From the NCBI GenBank assembly GCA_964019335.1, contig OZ025700.1, positions 186,001 through 250,000 of the forward strand: a stretch of DNA of 64,000 nucleotides. The letters run 5' to 3'. Shown here one piece after another: positions 42,350 through 52,623 of this stretch. Position 1 is the stretch's first letter. Each line of letters starts with the position of its first letter. The notes under the pieces were generated by a model. The model was not told the origin of the DNA, did not search any database, and was given only the letters and a program-made list of their open reading frames with translations. The stretch is from Diplonema japonicum. Lineage: Eukaryota; Euglenozoa; Diplonemea; Diplonemida; Diplonemidae. Position numbers and translations under genes: made by a program.

Positions 42350-43726
42350 ATATACCTCGTGCCAAGACCCGAGGTCTATTTTTTCCTCCTTGGTGGAGTA
42401 CTCCTGGTTCTTGTCCTCGATGGTGAAGGTGTAGGTGGCGCCGTCTTCCAGCTCGTCGAACATGACCTTGACCTTGTAACCAGACTCTTCTTTGAGGAAG
42501 ATACGCTTGTTAGCAGGAGGGGTGAGTCTTTTGTGCATGCTGAGCATAACAGATGACTCTGACTGCCCCTTCTTCACCGTGAGGGGACCATAGTCGGTAA
42601 CGTTAATGGTAACAGATGGCGCGGTGGCGCCAGCGGGGGGTGGCTTGTACCCTGACAGAACCCACTGAACCGGGTCACGGTGAGGAGCCTCGACACCAGT
42701 GGCGAAGGAGAACTGCTCGACCTTGGTGGGGACACCGAAATCAACGACAAGGGGCCTTGATGTGGAGTCAAACCAAGCGGTATCGGTGGTGCCGTCGATT
42801 GCGTTCTCCGGGAGGCCAGTGTCGGAAATACCACCGTAGCCAGTCCGCGAGCCGCCTTCGTTAGTCGCAGTGGCGTCTGACATATTAATGTCCTTTCCAC
42901 CGCATTTGAACTTTAACAGTGAAATGCTGACACCGTCGCTTACGTTGTCGGTTGTGCCTTCTTTGATGGAGTTCATGGCTTGTTTCTGGTCTTCTGTGAT
43001 GCCCCATGTTGCGTGCTCTTTCCAAATTTCTTCGTCTCTCTTTGAGAGCGCGACGAAGAGCATGATCAGCTGCGAGCCTTCGCAATTCGTTGCCTTTCGT
43101 CTGAGCAGCTCCTCAGGAAGCGGGGTTTTCCTGTTGGAGTTCCATGATGTGACCTCCTGGGAAATATCCTTCACGGTAAGGTTGCCGCCGACCTTTTTCT
43201 CGGCGGCGGATGCCTTGGCCTTTAGCTCGGAGTATTCAGCAACACGCTTTTTGATGAGCTCTTCAGCGGTGATGACGGGTGTTTGAAGCTCCTCGCAGAT
43301 CTTCTTGATGGAGACTTCTGAGACATCGGTGTACTTAAAATCGTCCCATTGCCATGATTCGAGGTAAGATTGGATCGACTTGGACTTTTCAATGGGTTGG
43401 TCTCCGTGCTGCTCCCGCTCCAGTACCGACACGTTGAGGAGGTCCGCTCTGATTTTCTTTAGCTGGTCCTTTGATTTGCCTTCTAAGTACAGCTGCTCGC
43501 CGGTTGCGAGGAGCTTCCCAACGCTGAGTTCTGTTGATGAGTCGAGCTTTGCCAGATCGTCGCTGCTCTCCATAAGTGAGTCGAGGGTGCCAACCTTGAA
43601 GTTTGGCAGCTGGAATTTCGTTGGCTTCGCCACCCTGCAGCCCAATTTGTTCACCGCATTCTTATATTCCGTGTTCACATCCCCGTTCTTGTCCCCGAAC
43701 GGCAGCATCACCACAAAGTACTCCAT
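41433..43726 (-). CDS. VMA5: V-ATPase subunit C with inserted F5/8C (discoidin-like) domain
   Basis: Six exons (43726-42356, 42296-42224, 42181-42024, 41968-41655, 41603-41519, 41477-41433) join to 681 residues; introns are 59, 42, 55, 51 and 41 bp. Subunit C links the peripheral stalk to V1 and controls reversible V1-Vo assembly. Residues 1-245 match the family: FQLPNFKVGTLDSL, ESSDDLAKLD, QSYLESWQWDDFKY. Residues about 510-681 resume it: DYTLMSVMVFS, KIVVREYEP, ILRYGLP, and the terminus ERYAYVSLRIANFE. Between them lie about 260 extra residues. The part at about 260-365 looks like an F5/8C carbohydrate- or lipid-binding fold: LPENAIDGTTDTAWF, PLVVDFG, FSFATGVEAPHRDPVQWVLSG. Yeast Vma5 has about 392 residues. 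The two halves need these splices to stay in frame, which argues against a gene fusion artefact. Confidence 0.92.
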
Positions 43727-43828
43727 TGTGTTTTTTTTTTTTTCTTTTTTTTTTTCTTCTTTGGTGGGTGGTGAACGGAAAAATAAAGAGGGGGGGGTAA
43801 AAAATCTTTTTATGAAAATCTTTTTTGT

Positions 43829-43874
<46 letters not shown>

Positions 43875-43889
43875 TTTTGTTCTTAAAGA

Positions 43890-44135
43890 TTACCAATCTC
43901 TCACATGCAAATCCAAGTACTCCCGCATCTCTTTCAGGGCGTTTGGTTTGGTGAACGTATCGTTGTGCATCCCTCCCTCTATCAACGCTAATTTCTTCTC
44001 AGACGATTCTGTTTTTTTTTTTTTTTCCCCCTCCCACCCCCTTCCCTAACATACTACACATTCCATATAGCCTCCTCATATGAGAAGGTGGCACCAACTC
44101 ATCCGATGTCCCCGAAACGAACAGCACAGGTATTC

Positions 44136-44167
<32 letters not shown>

Positions 44168-44923
44168 CCCTTCATCTATATCATACTCAAGTTTCGCCAC
44201 GACATCAACGGACCTCCATTGGAGCATCAGAACAACTGGTTTAATCAAATTCGTGAAGACAGACGTAAGCACCGTCTTTCGTCTTGTGGTGATGGGAACA
44301 TTCTTAAGAATGGACTCTAAGATGGAATCAACCATGTCGGAGATACATGTGAAGGTGTTTTCAAGTATGAGCGCAGCGATTTTAGGGCTGTTTTGAGCGG
44401 CAAGCTGGACACCAACAGCACCACCTAATGACGACCCGTGCACTATAACAGCGTTGGGGTTGACATAGTCAAGCGACAAAACATGATTTAGAACAGCCTG
44501 CGCGTCGAGCATTAACGTTTCCTCGGTGACAACTCCATCGTCTGATAGGCCGTACCCTCTGTACTCCGCGAGGACGATATTGGTGTTGAGGTGTTTCATC
44601 ATCAGCTGTGCCTGTGGTATTCTATGCCCGATGTTCCCCGCATTTCCGTGAAAGTGAATCAGAGTTTTCACCGTGGTCCCGTGCGGTATATAGTAAGCCT
44701 TCAGCGTGACCCCGTCGCTGGTGACGACGTCGAGGATGGAGTACTCTTCGATGCCGTACTCTCGCGGGGTCGAGCAGTGTCTTCTTGAGTCTGCGGGCAT
44801 GTTTGGGTAATACAGAAGCTCCGCTTGCTTCGCTTTCAAATAATGCGCCAGCATTCGAAGAAACGACACAAATACCACTATCACAATCGCAGAGGATTGT
44901 AATATACCAACGACCGACATCAT
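43890..44923 (-). CDS. ABHD13/BEM46-like alpha/beta hydrolase
   Basis: Exons 44923-44187, 44134-44055 and 44008-43890 join to 311 residues; introns are 52 bp (GTATGA...AATAG) and 46 bp (GTATGT...AACAG). An N-terminal membrane helix lies at about 9-25. The hydrolase fold has the oxyanion motif HFHGNAGN (90-97), the nucleophile elbow GSSLGG (Ser165), the acid in TSDELVPP (Asp257) and the base in GGMHNDTF (His287). ABHD13/BEM46 proteins are membrane-attached serine hydrolases, some with depalmitoylase activity. That is notable beside several predicted palmitoylated proteins, but the substrate is not shown. Confidence 0.92.
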
Positions 44924-45082
44924 TCTTTTTTTGTTTTTGTTTTGTGTTCTCTCTTTGCCCCTCTTGAGTTGTGTGTGTGTGTGTGAGTGAGATCAGGGGT
45001 AAAGGGGAGGGGTATACAAACACACTATGTGATTTGATATTTTTTTTTTTTTTTTTTTTTTTTATAAAAAAATATTTTTTTC

Positions 45083-45396
45083 TTACCGTCTCTGTACAAC
45101 ACCTGTCGGTTGTTGTTGTTGTTGTTGTTGCTGCTGGGCCGGTTTGGGTTTTTTGTATAGATTGAACTGTTTTTTTTTTTTTTTTTCTTCTTTTTTTTTT
45201 CTCTTTGCAGAGACAACCATACCTTATCAATTAATGGCACGTGTGTCAGCAACTGGCTCCTGCAGCATAACCGTTTCAAGCCTAATTTGTCTAGCGCCTC
45301 TGCCTCTGTCATATCTTGCACCAAATATTCACACCACTCCTCCCACATGTTTCCGATAACCTTTCCGCACGTGAAGCATCGCACGGGGATAATCAT
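45083..45396 (-). CDS. RPB10: RNA polymerase I/II/III common subunit RPB10
   Basis: Exons 45396-45223 and 45166-45083 join to 85 residues; the 56-bp intron starts GTATGG and ends AAACAG. The first 58 residues match RPB10 closely: [16 protein letters not shown], a CxxC pair, then [12 protein letters not shown] with the CC pair, together forming the zinc site, and HVPLIDK. RPB10 is a small zinc protein needed for assembly of all three nuclear RNA polymerases. The C-terminal exon encodes a Gln-rich extension (eight Gln in a row from a CAA/CAG repeat) ending GVVQRR. That makes it longer than the usual ~70 residues. Confidence 0.95.
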
Positions 45397-45739
45397 TTTT
45401 TTTTAAATTCCTTATTCTCCTTTAAGAACATGACAATATAGGAATTGAAAACAAACACAGTAGGGGAAACAATGGGACAAGTGATTGTTTGAAGTCGAGA
45501 GAAGGGATGGGGGTGAGGGGGGGGGGGGGGGGGGTATTACAAGTATGAGGTTGCCATTCATGGGGGGTGGGGGGGTTTTTTTTAATCCCCCAGTAATCCG
45601 TACTTTTTTGAGAAAAAAAAGAAAATGTTTGGAAAAAAGAAAAAAAAAAACTCTTCGGAGGGGATGGGGGGGAAAAAATATCAATAATGTCTCCGTGTCA
45701 TCCCCCCCACACTTTTTTTTGTTCTTCTTTTTTCCCGCT
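45397..45739. other. Gene-free spacer
   Basis: This 343-bp spacer has a G-rich stretch (45519-45533) and A runs (45640-45650). No gene is visible. Confidence 0.7.
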
Positions 45740-46460
45740 TTATTTGTCGGCTTCTTTCACTTCTTCCTCTTTCTTTTCCTCCTCTTTCTTGTCCTCTTCT
45801 TTTGCTTCCTCTTTGGGTGCTTCCTCCACTGGTGCTTCTTCTTTGGAAGGTTCAGGGACGGCCTCAGGGGCAGGGGAACATTCCTCCTCAGTACAAACAG
45901 GGAGCGCCTTGCATTCTTCGACAATTTCAGAAAACAGCACGGTGCTAAGGTACCGCTCGCCGTATGAGGGAACGATAGCGACGATGACCTTCTCAGCGTA
46001 CTCGGGACGGGTCCCCAAAGCGATGGCAGCATCGATGATGGCGCCTGCTGAGATACCGACGAGAAGCCCTTCGGTGGTGGGCATGCAGCGAGCGCGTGCA
46101 ATAGATTTCTCTGAGCTCACGGTAAGAACTTCGTCCACAAGATCCATGTCAAGCACAGCGGGCTTGAACCCGGCACCGATACCCTGGATCTTGTGCGGGC
46201 CGGGGTTGCCCCCGCTCAGCACAGGGCTCTCCTCAGGCTCCACCGCGATGATCTTGCACCCGCTTCCCTGGGATTTGAGGTACCTAGCGCACCCTGTGAT
46301 GGTACCGCCAGTCCCCACCCCGGACACCAAGCACGCCATCTCCCCGTCCACCGCCTTCCAGATCTCCGGCCCTGTTGTGTCTTCGTGGACCTGTGCGTTG
46401 ACAGCCGTCTCGAACTGCTTTGTTAGGACCGCGTTTTCCCGTTCCTTGCAGATCTGTATG

Positions 46461-46493
<33 letters not shown>

Positions 46494-47238
46494 AATACCT
46501 TCTCAGCCATAACCTGTGCGCCCTTCACGCCCTTGCTCGCGGGGGTGAGGACGACCTCCGCACCGTAAGCCTGAAGGAGGCATCGTCTTTCAAGCGACAT
46601 CGTGTGCTGGGGGGGGGAAATATATATTTTTCTTTTTTTCGTTTTTAAAAAATATACCGGCATTGTAAGGACGACGTGGTAGCCCTTGGCGGCGCCCAGC
46701 ATGGCGAGGGCAATGCCGGTGTTACCGGATGTGGCCTCCACGAGGGTGGACTTGCCTGGGGTGATGAAGCCGTTTCGCTCAGCAGAGTCAATCATTGCAA
46801 GACCAAGCCTGTCTTTGACAGAGTTTGCGGGGTTCTCGGACTCCAGTTTAACGCAAATGCGTGCCTTGCAATCCTCAGGGAGCGACTTCTTGAGCCACAC
46901 CATTGGGGTGTCTCCTATACATTCCCAGATTCCATCCTTCACACCTCCCTTGGGCGGGAATGTCTTGGACGGTACTGTAGCCTTGCTGGCGGGTGAGGCC
47001 GCCTCCGCGTCTACAGATTCTGTCCTTGCATCGATTTCTTCCGACTCCACCTTTTGCGGCTTTTCTTCTTCCTCCTTCTTTGTTTCGCCTGCGGGGGGGT
47101 TCTCTACCTTTTCCTCAGGCTTCTCTTCTGGTTTCTTCCCCACCGGTTTGGTTGATGTCGTAGTTGGTCTTTTTTTTTTTTTTTTTTTTTTTTTTGAAAC
47201 ACATACTTCGCCTCCTCCTTCCCCCCGCAACAACCCAT
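45740..47238 (-). CDS. Lipid-anchored cysteine synthase (O-acetylserine sulfhydrylase)
   Basis: Exons 47238-47207, 47168-46658, 46606-46499 and 46453-45740 join to 454 residues; introns are 38, 51 and 45 bp. The 32-bp first exon encodes MGCCGGKEEA plus part of a Lys codon, a predicted myristoyl/palmitoyl anchor, followed by a Lys/Glu/Pro-rich linker to about residue 75. The enzyme core is CysK-like: the PLP Lys in ENPANSVKDR, TSGNTGIALA for substrate binding, MSLERRCLLQAYGAE, GVGTGGTITG for PLP phosphate and GISAGA. It makes cysteine from O-acetylserine and sulfide. The tail is acidic with Glu/Ala/Pro/Lys repeats. A membrane-targeted cysteine synthase is unusual. Cystathionine beta-synthase is less likely because the MSLERR loop and lack of CBS domains favour CysK. 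Confidence 0.93.
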
Positions 47239-47634
47239 CTTTTATTTTATTTTATTTTTGAACTGTTTCTTCGATTGGGGGGGGGGGGGGGGGGGTTCCA
47301 CAAGAAAAAAGAAATTAACGAGGGAAAAAAAAAATAACATCACACGAGTGACAAAAAAAAAATACGGAGGCAAACGACCAAAAAAAGAAGGGAAAAAAAA
47401 AAAAGAAACCAACTAATGAAAGAGAGATGGGGGAGCTTTCCCCCCCCCATCCACCCCACACTTTGTTGCTTTTTCTTTTTTTTTTTTTTTTTCTTCCCGT
47501 TATCCACGTGTGGCGGGGGGAGAGTGAGATGTAAAGAATGAATGAAGCAGCAGGAAAGTAGAGAAAGAAGCGAACAAAAAAAAAAAAAAAAACCGACTTT
47601 AACAGATACAATATACCCCCTCCCCTCCCCATAA
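47239..47634. other. Gene-free spacer
   Basis: This 396-bp spacer contains a G run at 47278-47294, A and T runs and no supportable gene. Confidence 0.75.
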
Positions 47635-48044
47635 TCATGATTTAAGCAACCCGGTTTGGGTTAAGACCACTCCCAAGACACCCAAAATCAAAATGAAACA
47701 GATAATATAGCAGCAGTACTTATCCCTGTCAACGTCTTTCAAGGTGTCCTTGAGTTTTCCGTTCAGAGATTTCAGCTGCCTCCCGATGTTCTCAGCCTTG
47801 ATGTTTACATTATCAAGGATTTGGTTTTGAGCCTCAATGACTCCTTGGGTTTCGAGGGCGTTCTGCTTGAGCCTGCTGAGGCTTTGACTGACGTTGTAAA
47901 GGCCTTTGTTAATCGCCTCATTCCGTTGCGCCGATTCTTGGTAAAACATCTGAAACTCCTCGTCTTGTGTTGGGTCAATGAGCGGTTGGTCCAAGGTGTC
48001 CTCGAAGGTGTGATATCCTCCTTTTGTATTGTCCTGGTCAAGCT

Positions 48045-48085
<41 letters not shown>

Positions 48086-48647
48086 CCTTTTTTTTTTCCC
48101 CTCCTACATACATCGAAAGCAGGTGACGCCGGTGCAACATCATGGTTGTCATCGACTAATGTGCCCGCTCCACGAAATCGTTGTTTGTACCTTTTTTTTT
48201 TTTTTTTTTTTTTTTTTTATTTTTATTTTTTTTTTGCCTATACATTGTCTCTGTTTTCCTCACGTGTCGCATCAGGTCGCTGTACTCCTCCCCTTTCCCT
48301 TGGTGCATCGCGTCTTTCTTCATTGACATGGAGGTCGTCTTCAGCGTCCTGAGGTTCCTCCGCAACCGATTCGAGACCTCAGCTTTTTTTCGTGAATCAC
48401 CGCTGTTGAGATCGTCAAGGGCTTTCGTATCCTTTTTTTTTTTTTTTTTTTTTTTTTGTGAAAAAAAAATTACCTCTCTCACGCTCATCATCAGCTTAGA
48501 ACACTCAAACCTTCCCTTCTCGTACTTGCTCATGTTAGACGTATCCACGTCGATACTTTCTTCTTTAGAATTTTCGCCCACACCCATCTCTCCCGCTACC
48601 TTTTGCAGCCGCCTCATATACAGCTCCAACATCTGAGCATTTGACAT
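47635..48647 (-). CDS. Qc-SNARE, SYP7-like
   Basis: Exons 48647-48474, 48431-48244, 48190-48112 and 48042-47635 join to 282 residues; introns are 42, 53 and 69 bp and frame is kept. The N-terminal part is helical and charged. The SNARE motif lies near residues 190-250, with the zero-layer Gln likely in VIEAQNQILDNV. It is followed by KDVDRDKYCCYIICFILILGVLGVVL, a C-terminal membrane anchor with a juxtamembrane Cys pair, and a short lumenal tail. Length and order fit the plant/protist SYP7 class of Qc-SNAREs, which act in ER and endosomal fusion. The subclass is less certain than the SNARE assignment. Confidence 0.88.
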
Positions 48648-49385
48648 TTTTTTTTGTTGGGCAGGGGCAACCCCCCACGTGCCCCCTCCTATAGTGTACC
48701 TTTTTGTTTAGTTTAAGGGAAGGGGGGAGGAAAAAAAAAAAAGAAGGAAAAAAACAAGAACGGAGGAAGAATAAGATGAAGGAAACAAAAAAAAAAAGAT
48801 GATAGGGAAGAATGTGTTGGGCAAAAAAAAAAAAAAAAAAAAAAAAATAGGCCACCTCAGTGGCGTAGCCATTGCAATTGATGCACCCATCCCCTCCTCC
48901 CCCCCTGGAATAAAAAAAGGGGGGGCCTTTTGTTTTCTTTTTTTGTTGCCACTGCCAAACTCGGAGAAAGGTGGGGTCTCAGTAATGGCAAAAAAAAGAT
49001 AAAAAAGGGAATGGAAAAAAGAAAAAGAAAAAAAAGGGTTAAAGATGCACGGAATCAAAACGGAGATCTCACAAAAAAAACTCTCTGCTCCCTTGTAAAA
49101 ATTTTCTTTCATTCCATCTTCTCCTCGATACCACTTTTTTTCTTCTTTTTTTTTTTTCTCTTTTGAGAGACGCCAGCGTTTCTTTACTACAGCGAAACAC
49201 TTGAACGCAAAAAAGAAAAAAAGAAAAAAAAAGCAAGAGCAACGAAAAGGGAAAGCTGAGAATCAAAGAAATAAAAAAAAAAAAAAACGCGGGCAATCAA
49301 AAGAGGGGATCTTTCTCGAAGTATTCTTTTTTTCTGTGCAAGTAAATATTAATAAAAAAAAAAAAAAACTGTATCATGATTTCAC
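48648..49385. other. Gene-free homopolymer spacer
   Basis: This 738-bp spacer is made of A runs (48823-48847, 49273-49287, 49352-49368), T runs and short G/C-rich stretches. No gene. Confidence 0.8.
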
Positions 49386-50113
49386 TTACTGCCTGGAGGC
49401 CTTAAGCTGCTCTGCAATATCTTTTGCCTTAGTCCACCCCTCACTGTACCCCTTGATCTCGCTAAGCCTCTTGATGTAGGCAAGGATGTTCGGGTACTTG
49501 TCAAGAATGTCCATGATCTGGAGCTGGTCTACCTCAGGTGCGAAGAGGAAGTCTGCAAGAGTGAGCTTGTCACCAACAATGAATTTCTGCTCCCCAAGGA
49601 GCTTGTTGTAGTCTTCCAGCAGAGGAGTAATGGTTTCGATACCTTCAGGGACCGTCTCCTTGTCTCCTAGGAGAGCAGGGATAATCACCTTGGTCGAGAA
49701 CTTTCTCACCTGGGCGTAGTGGCGACCGAAGTACTGGTCCAGCAGAATAACATCCTTCTGAGAAACCGGCTTCAAATCGCTACCAGCGATGTAGCTGAGA
49801 ATGGCCAAGGACTCTTCCAAGTAGAAGGTCCCCTCCTCGAAGGCGGGTACCTGGCCAGCAGGGAATTTCTTTACGTACTCAGGTGCCTTTTGGGCTCCCT
49901 TCATGAGGTCAACATCCCTCACCTCGACATCCTTACCGGCGTAGGCGATGTACCACTGGATGGACCTGCAGGGCTGAGACAGGGGGTGCCCGTGCAGAAC
50001 TGCCTTTGCCTTGTCCTCAGCAACCGGAAGCGCCTCAGGAACGGCCTTGGCGGCTGCCTTGGCGGTGGCGGTGGCGGTGGCGGCCTTCTTGTTGTCGGTG
50101 GATGATGTGCAAC

Positions 50114-50117
<4 letters not shown>
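49386..50117 (-). CDS. Lipid-anchored GST (243 aa)
   Basis: A single-exon gene encodes 243 residues. It begins MGCTSSTDNKK, a predicted N-myristoylation/palmitoylation signal, then an Ala/Lys-rich linker (ATATATAKAAAKA) to about residue 38. The GST domain starts VLHGHPLSQPCRSIQWYI, with LEESLAILSYI at the glutathione site and LTLADFLFAPEVDQLQ in the C-terminal half. It lacks the intron found at the PE/VDQLQ position in two other GST genes. A run of about 29 A directly precedes the ATG, and an acceptor TTCCAG lies at 50162-50163. Confidence 0.93.
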
Positions 50118-50150
<33 letters not shown>

Positions 50151-50294
50151 CTAAGTAATGTCTGGAACGTGGGGGGTTTTTTTTTTTTTTTTTTCTTTTT
50201 TTCTTCTCCTTCCAGCAGGATATTTTAGTCAGAACAAAAAAAAAATTCTTTTTTTTTTTTTTATTTACATCTTATTTTCTTTTTTTTTTAAATT

Positions 50295-51796
50295 CTAATT
50301 GCCGAGAAGGCTTTCCACCAACACCTTCGCTTCCTTGTTCCATACTTTCCAAGACACCATGAGCATCGTTCGGAAATGGCTGTCCTCTACAACCTCCTCG
50401 GACACACCTGAATAATACAAAAGAAACTCGTCAAAGGAAACCAGCCCCGACGGGAAGTACGCGACGTCCCACGCATCCAAGAAGTTAGAGAGGGACTGTC
50501 CTTTGGTGACGAGCCCGTTGGCCACCTCGGGTACAAGGTCGGGGACGTAGTTGGATATCAGAAGCTCGACGGGGAGCTTTCCGTTCTTCCTGCGGGGAAG
50601 CTTTTTCCATGTTCGCTCAAGGAGCATTGTCCTGACAGCAGTGATGTCGCCGACAAGGCTGTGCGCAAAGGCGTAGTAATCGAAAGTGTTGTTCTTCCTG
50701 GTGTCGAAGTCCTTGCACAGAAGCTCGATTTCTTCCTCAGAGATGAAGTGGTGGAGACGGACTGCGCGTACCACATCAGCCACTGTGGCTTGACTCACAT
50801 ACCCGTACCCCTGTTCATCCCTCATGTAAAACTCTCTCGATACACCGTGGCACTTGGCTGGAAGCTTCTCCAATGCGAGTTTTCTGATTTTCATGACGAC
50901 GCCCTCCGCCTTGCTCCGTGCCGTGTTGTCTTGAACGGCAAGCTCGCGCTCTTCTATCGTGTATGAAGCCGGCTGTTTTATTGTCATTATGTTTTTTTTA
51001 TTCAAAAATGAAAACACATACATTTCTGCATGTTAGTGAACTGTCCAGCCCGGTAAATCGATCGCCTGCCCGCCAGCCCGAAGGTTGTCCTCCAAGGAGT
51101 TCATCGAGCCTCCACACGGACAGCATCATCGCGATGAAGGCGTCATCGGTGTCGAAGGCGGCGCTCACACACGCGTAGTGCTGTTGGAACTCTTGTTTGG
51201 ACAGCAGGCCGTCGGGGTTGGTCTCGGAGTCGAACGACGAGAAGAACTCTCGTTCCACCTCGTCAAGTGTCTTTCTGCCGGAAAGGTAGTCCGAATGTCC
51301 AGACGCATCAAAGCCTGCTTTGAATTCATCTAACGTCAGCCTCCCATCGTTGTTTTGATCAAAGAGACTGAACACGCGTGAGATGTACGCTTTGCGTTTC
51401 GGTCGCAGCCCGAGCTGTGATTTTTTTTTTTTTTTTTTCGTTCTCCCTTTTAAATCACACACCCTGAATGCGGTTAAAAATTCTGTTGCGCCTATGCTTC
51501 CGTCTCTGTTCAAATCGAATGTAGCCATCTGGTGATGAGGGTAGAAGGGAAAAAAAGAAAGGGGTGGGGGAGGGAAATACCAATTTGTTGACCTCTCCCT
51601 CTGTCAGGTTCAGTCCGTAGTCAGACAAACACCGAGCGAATTCCTCTTTGGACACCATGTGGTCTCCGTCATCGTCTGCAATTCGGAAGCACCGTGACAA
51701 GCCCCTCACCCCTGTCACGCCCCCGATCCTTATCAGCAGCCGTTTGACTTTCTGGATCAAAGGGTCCTGCTTGAGCAAACATGTACTGCTGCTCAT
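50295..51796 (-). CDS. Calcyphosin-like EF-hand protein
   Basis: Exons 51796-51581, 51528-51463, 51414-51022 and 50972-50295 join to 450 residues; introns are 52, 48 and 49 bp, all phase 0. EF-hand loops are visible at about 41-52 (DDDGDHMVSKEE), 77-88 (DLNRDGSIGATE), 113-124 (DQNNDGRLTLDE) and 156-168 (a degenerate DSETNPDGLLSKQE). The spacing resembles calcyphosin/CAPSL proteins, which in flagellates are often axonemal. The second half repeats a weaker EF-hand-like pattern (CKDFDTRKNNTFDYYAF and FPSGLVSFDEFLLYY), so the protein may be a double-length calcyphosin. It is a cytosolic calcium sensor by sequence; the partner is unknown. Confidence 0.88.
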
Positions 51797-51880
51797 TTTA
51801 TCCCTCCCGCCCTTTTTCTTTTTTTTTCTTCTTTTTCTTACTGGGAGCAGCTTTAAAAAAAAAAAAATTCTTTTTTTTTT

Positions 51881-52078
51881 TTAAGTCATGGGTGCAAGAC
51901 CAACCTGGTCCATCTCACGCATTCTATTTAAATTCCCGTACGTGTTTTTCACTACGAATATGCTGCATGCTGTCACCACCATCAGACACAGGAGTTTCAG
52001 GCTTTGATTGGTGAAGAAGCTGTTACCCAACCCAGCAAGGGTCATAAGAAGGTATACATGAGATTTGTGTACTTGCAT
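51881..52078 (-). CDS. Small single-pass membrane protein (65 aa)
   Basis: An ATG at 52078 opens 65 residues with one hydrophobic helix (LKLLCLMVVTACSIFVV, about 27-43) and a short charged tail. A T-rich acceptor (CTTTTCAG) lies about 40 bases upstream. The family is not recognised. A GTATAC-like donor and AACAG acceptor inside the frame would give a different, soluble C-terminus with a stop in an alternative frame; I prefer the unspliced form because of the clear membrane helix. Confidence is limited by small size. Confidence 0.45.
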   Translation of the reverse strand: MQVHKSHVYLLMTLAGLGNSFFTNQSLKLLCLMVVTACSIFVVKNTYGNLNRMREMDQVGLAPMT

Positions 52079-52143
52079 TTGCCTTCAAAAAAAAAAAAAA
52101 AAAAAAAAAAAACTGAAAAGCAACAAAAAAAAAAAAAAAAAAA

Positions 52144-52623
52144 TCAGGATAAAACTTTGACCTCCGAGTAGTCACCAGTTAACAGCATTTCATGTATGAC
52201 AAGTCTTTGCCAAACGGCTTTCTCCTTAGGGTCCCGAGGGGCATCCACAGAAGGAGATGGTAAGGGGCGATGGGAAGGGGATGGCACAAGGGGGGAAATA
52301 GGAGTTATTGGAGGTTCCTTGGTCTTTTCTTCAGGTTCTTTTACGGGATTTAGTTGCATCGATGCCAGGGGGTTCTCGGCCTCTGGAGAGAGGGGGATGT
52401 TGGTGTTTGTCTTTGAGACTTCTTCGCAGGGTCGATTTCGGACAACGTGCTCTTCCCACTCTCGGACCTTTTGCTCCTTTTTGTCCACCGGGTTCAATTT
52501 TTTCTTTTCGTTTTTATCTTTTTTCGCAAAACACCCAAATCCGTCTGTCGCCACCACCGCACATGCGAGCAACAACAGCAAAACACCACAAATTATCAGG
52601 ATTATTGCGGTTGTTTCATCCAT
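52144..52623 (-). CDS. Single-pass membrane protein with Pro-rich tail (159 aa)
   Basis: The frame from ATG 52623 has an N-terminal membrane helix at about 6-25 (IILIICGVLLLLLACAVV) followed by a basic, charged segment (KKDKNEKKK) on the likely cytosolic side. The middle and tail are rich in Pro, Ser, Glu and Lys and look disordered, with a short helical end (VWQRLVIHEMLL). I do not recognise the family. A signal-anchor orientation with most of the chain in the cytosol fits the positive-inside rule. Confidence 0.7.
   Translation of the reverse strand: MDETTAIILIICGVLLLLLACAVVATDGFGCFAKKDKNEKKKLNPVDKKEQKVREWEEHVVRNRPCEEVSKTNTNIPLSPEAENPLASMQLNPVKEPEEKTKEPPITPISPLVPSPSHRPLPSPSVDAPRDPKEKAVWQRLVIHEMLLTGDYSEVKVLS

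Noticed and set aside
52001-52078. Spliced version of the 65-residue membrane protein (38-bp intron)
   Set aside because: A GTATAC donor and AACAG acceptor exist, but splicing would remove the clear membrane helix; kept as an alternative only.
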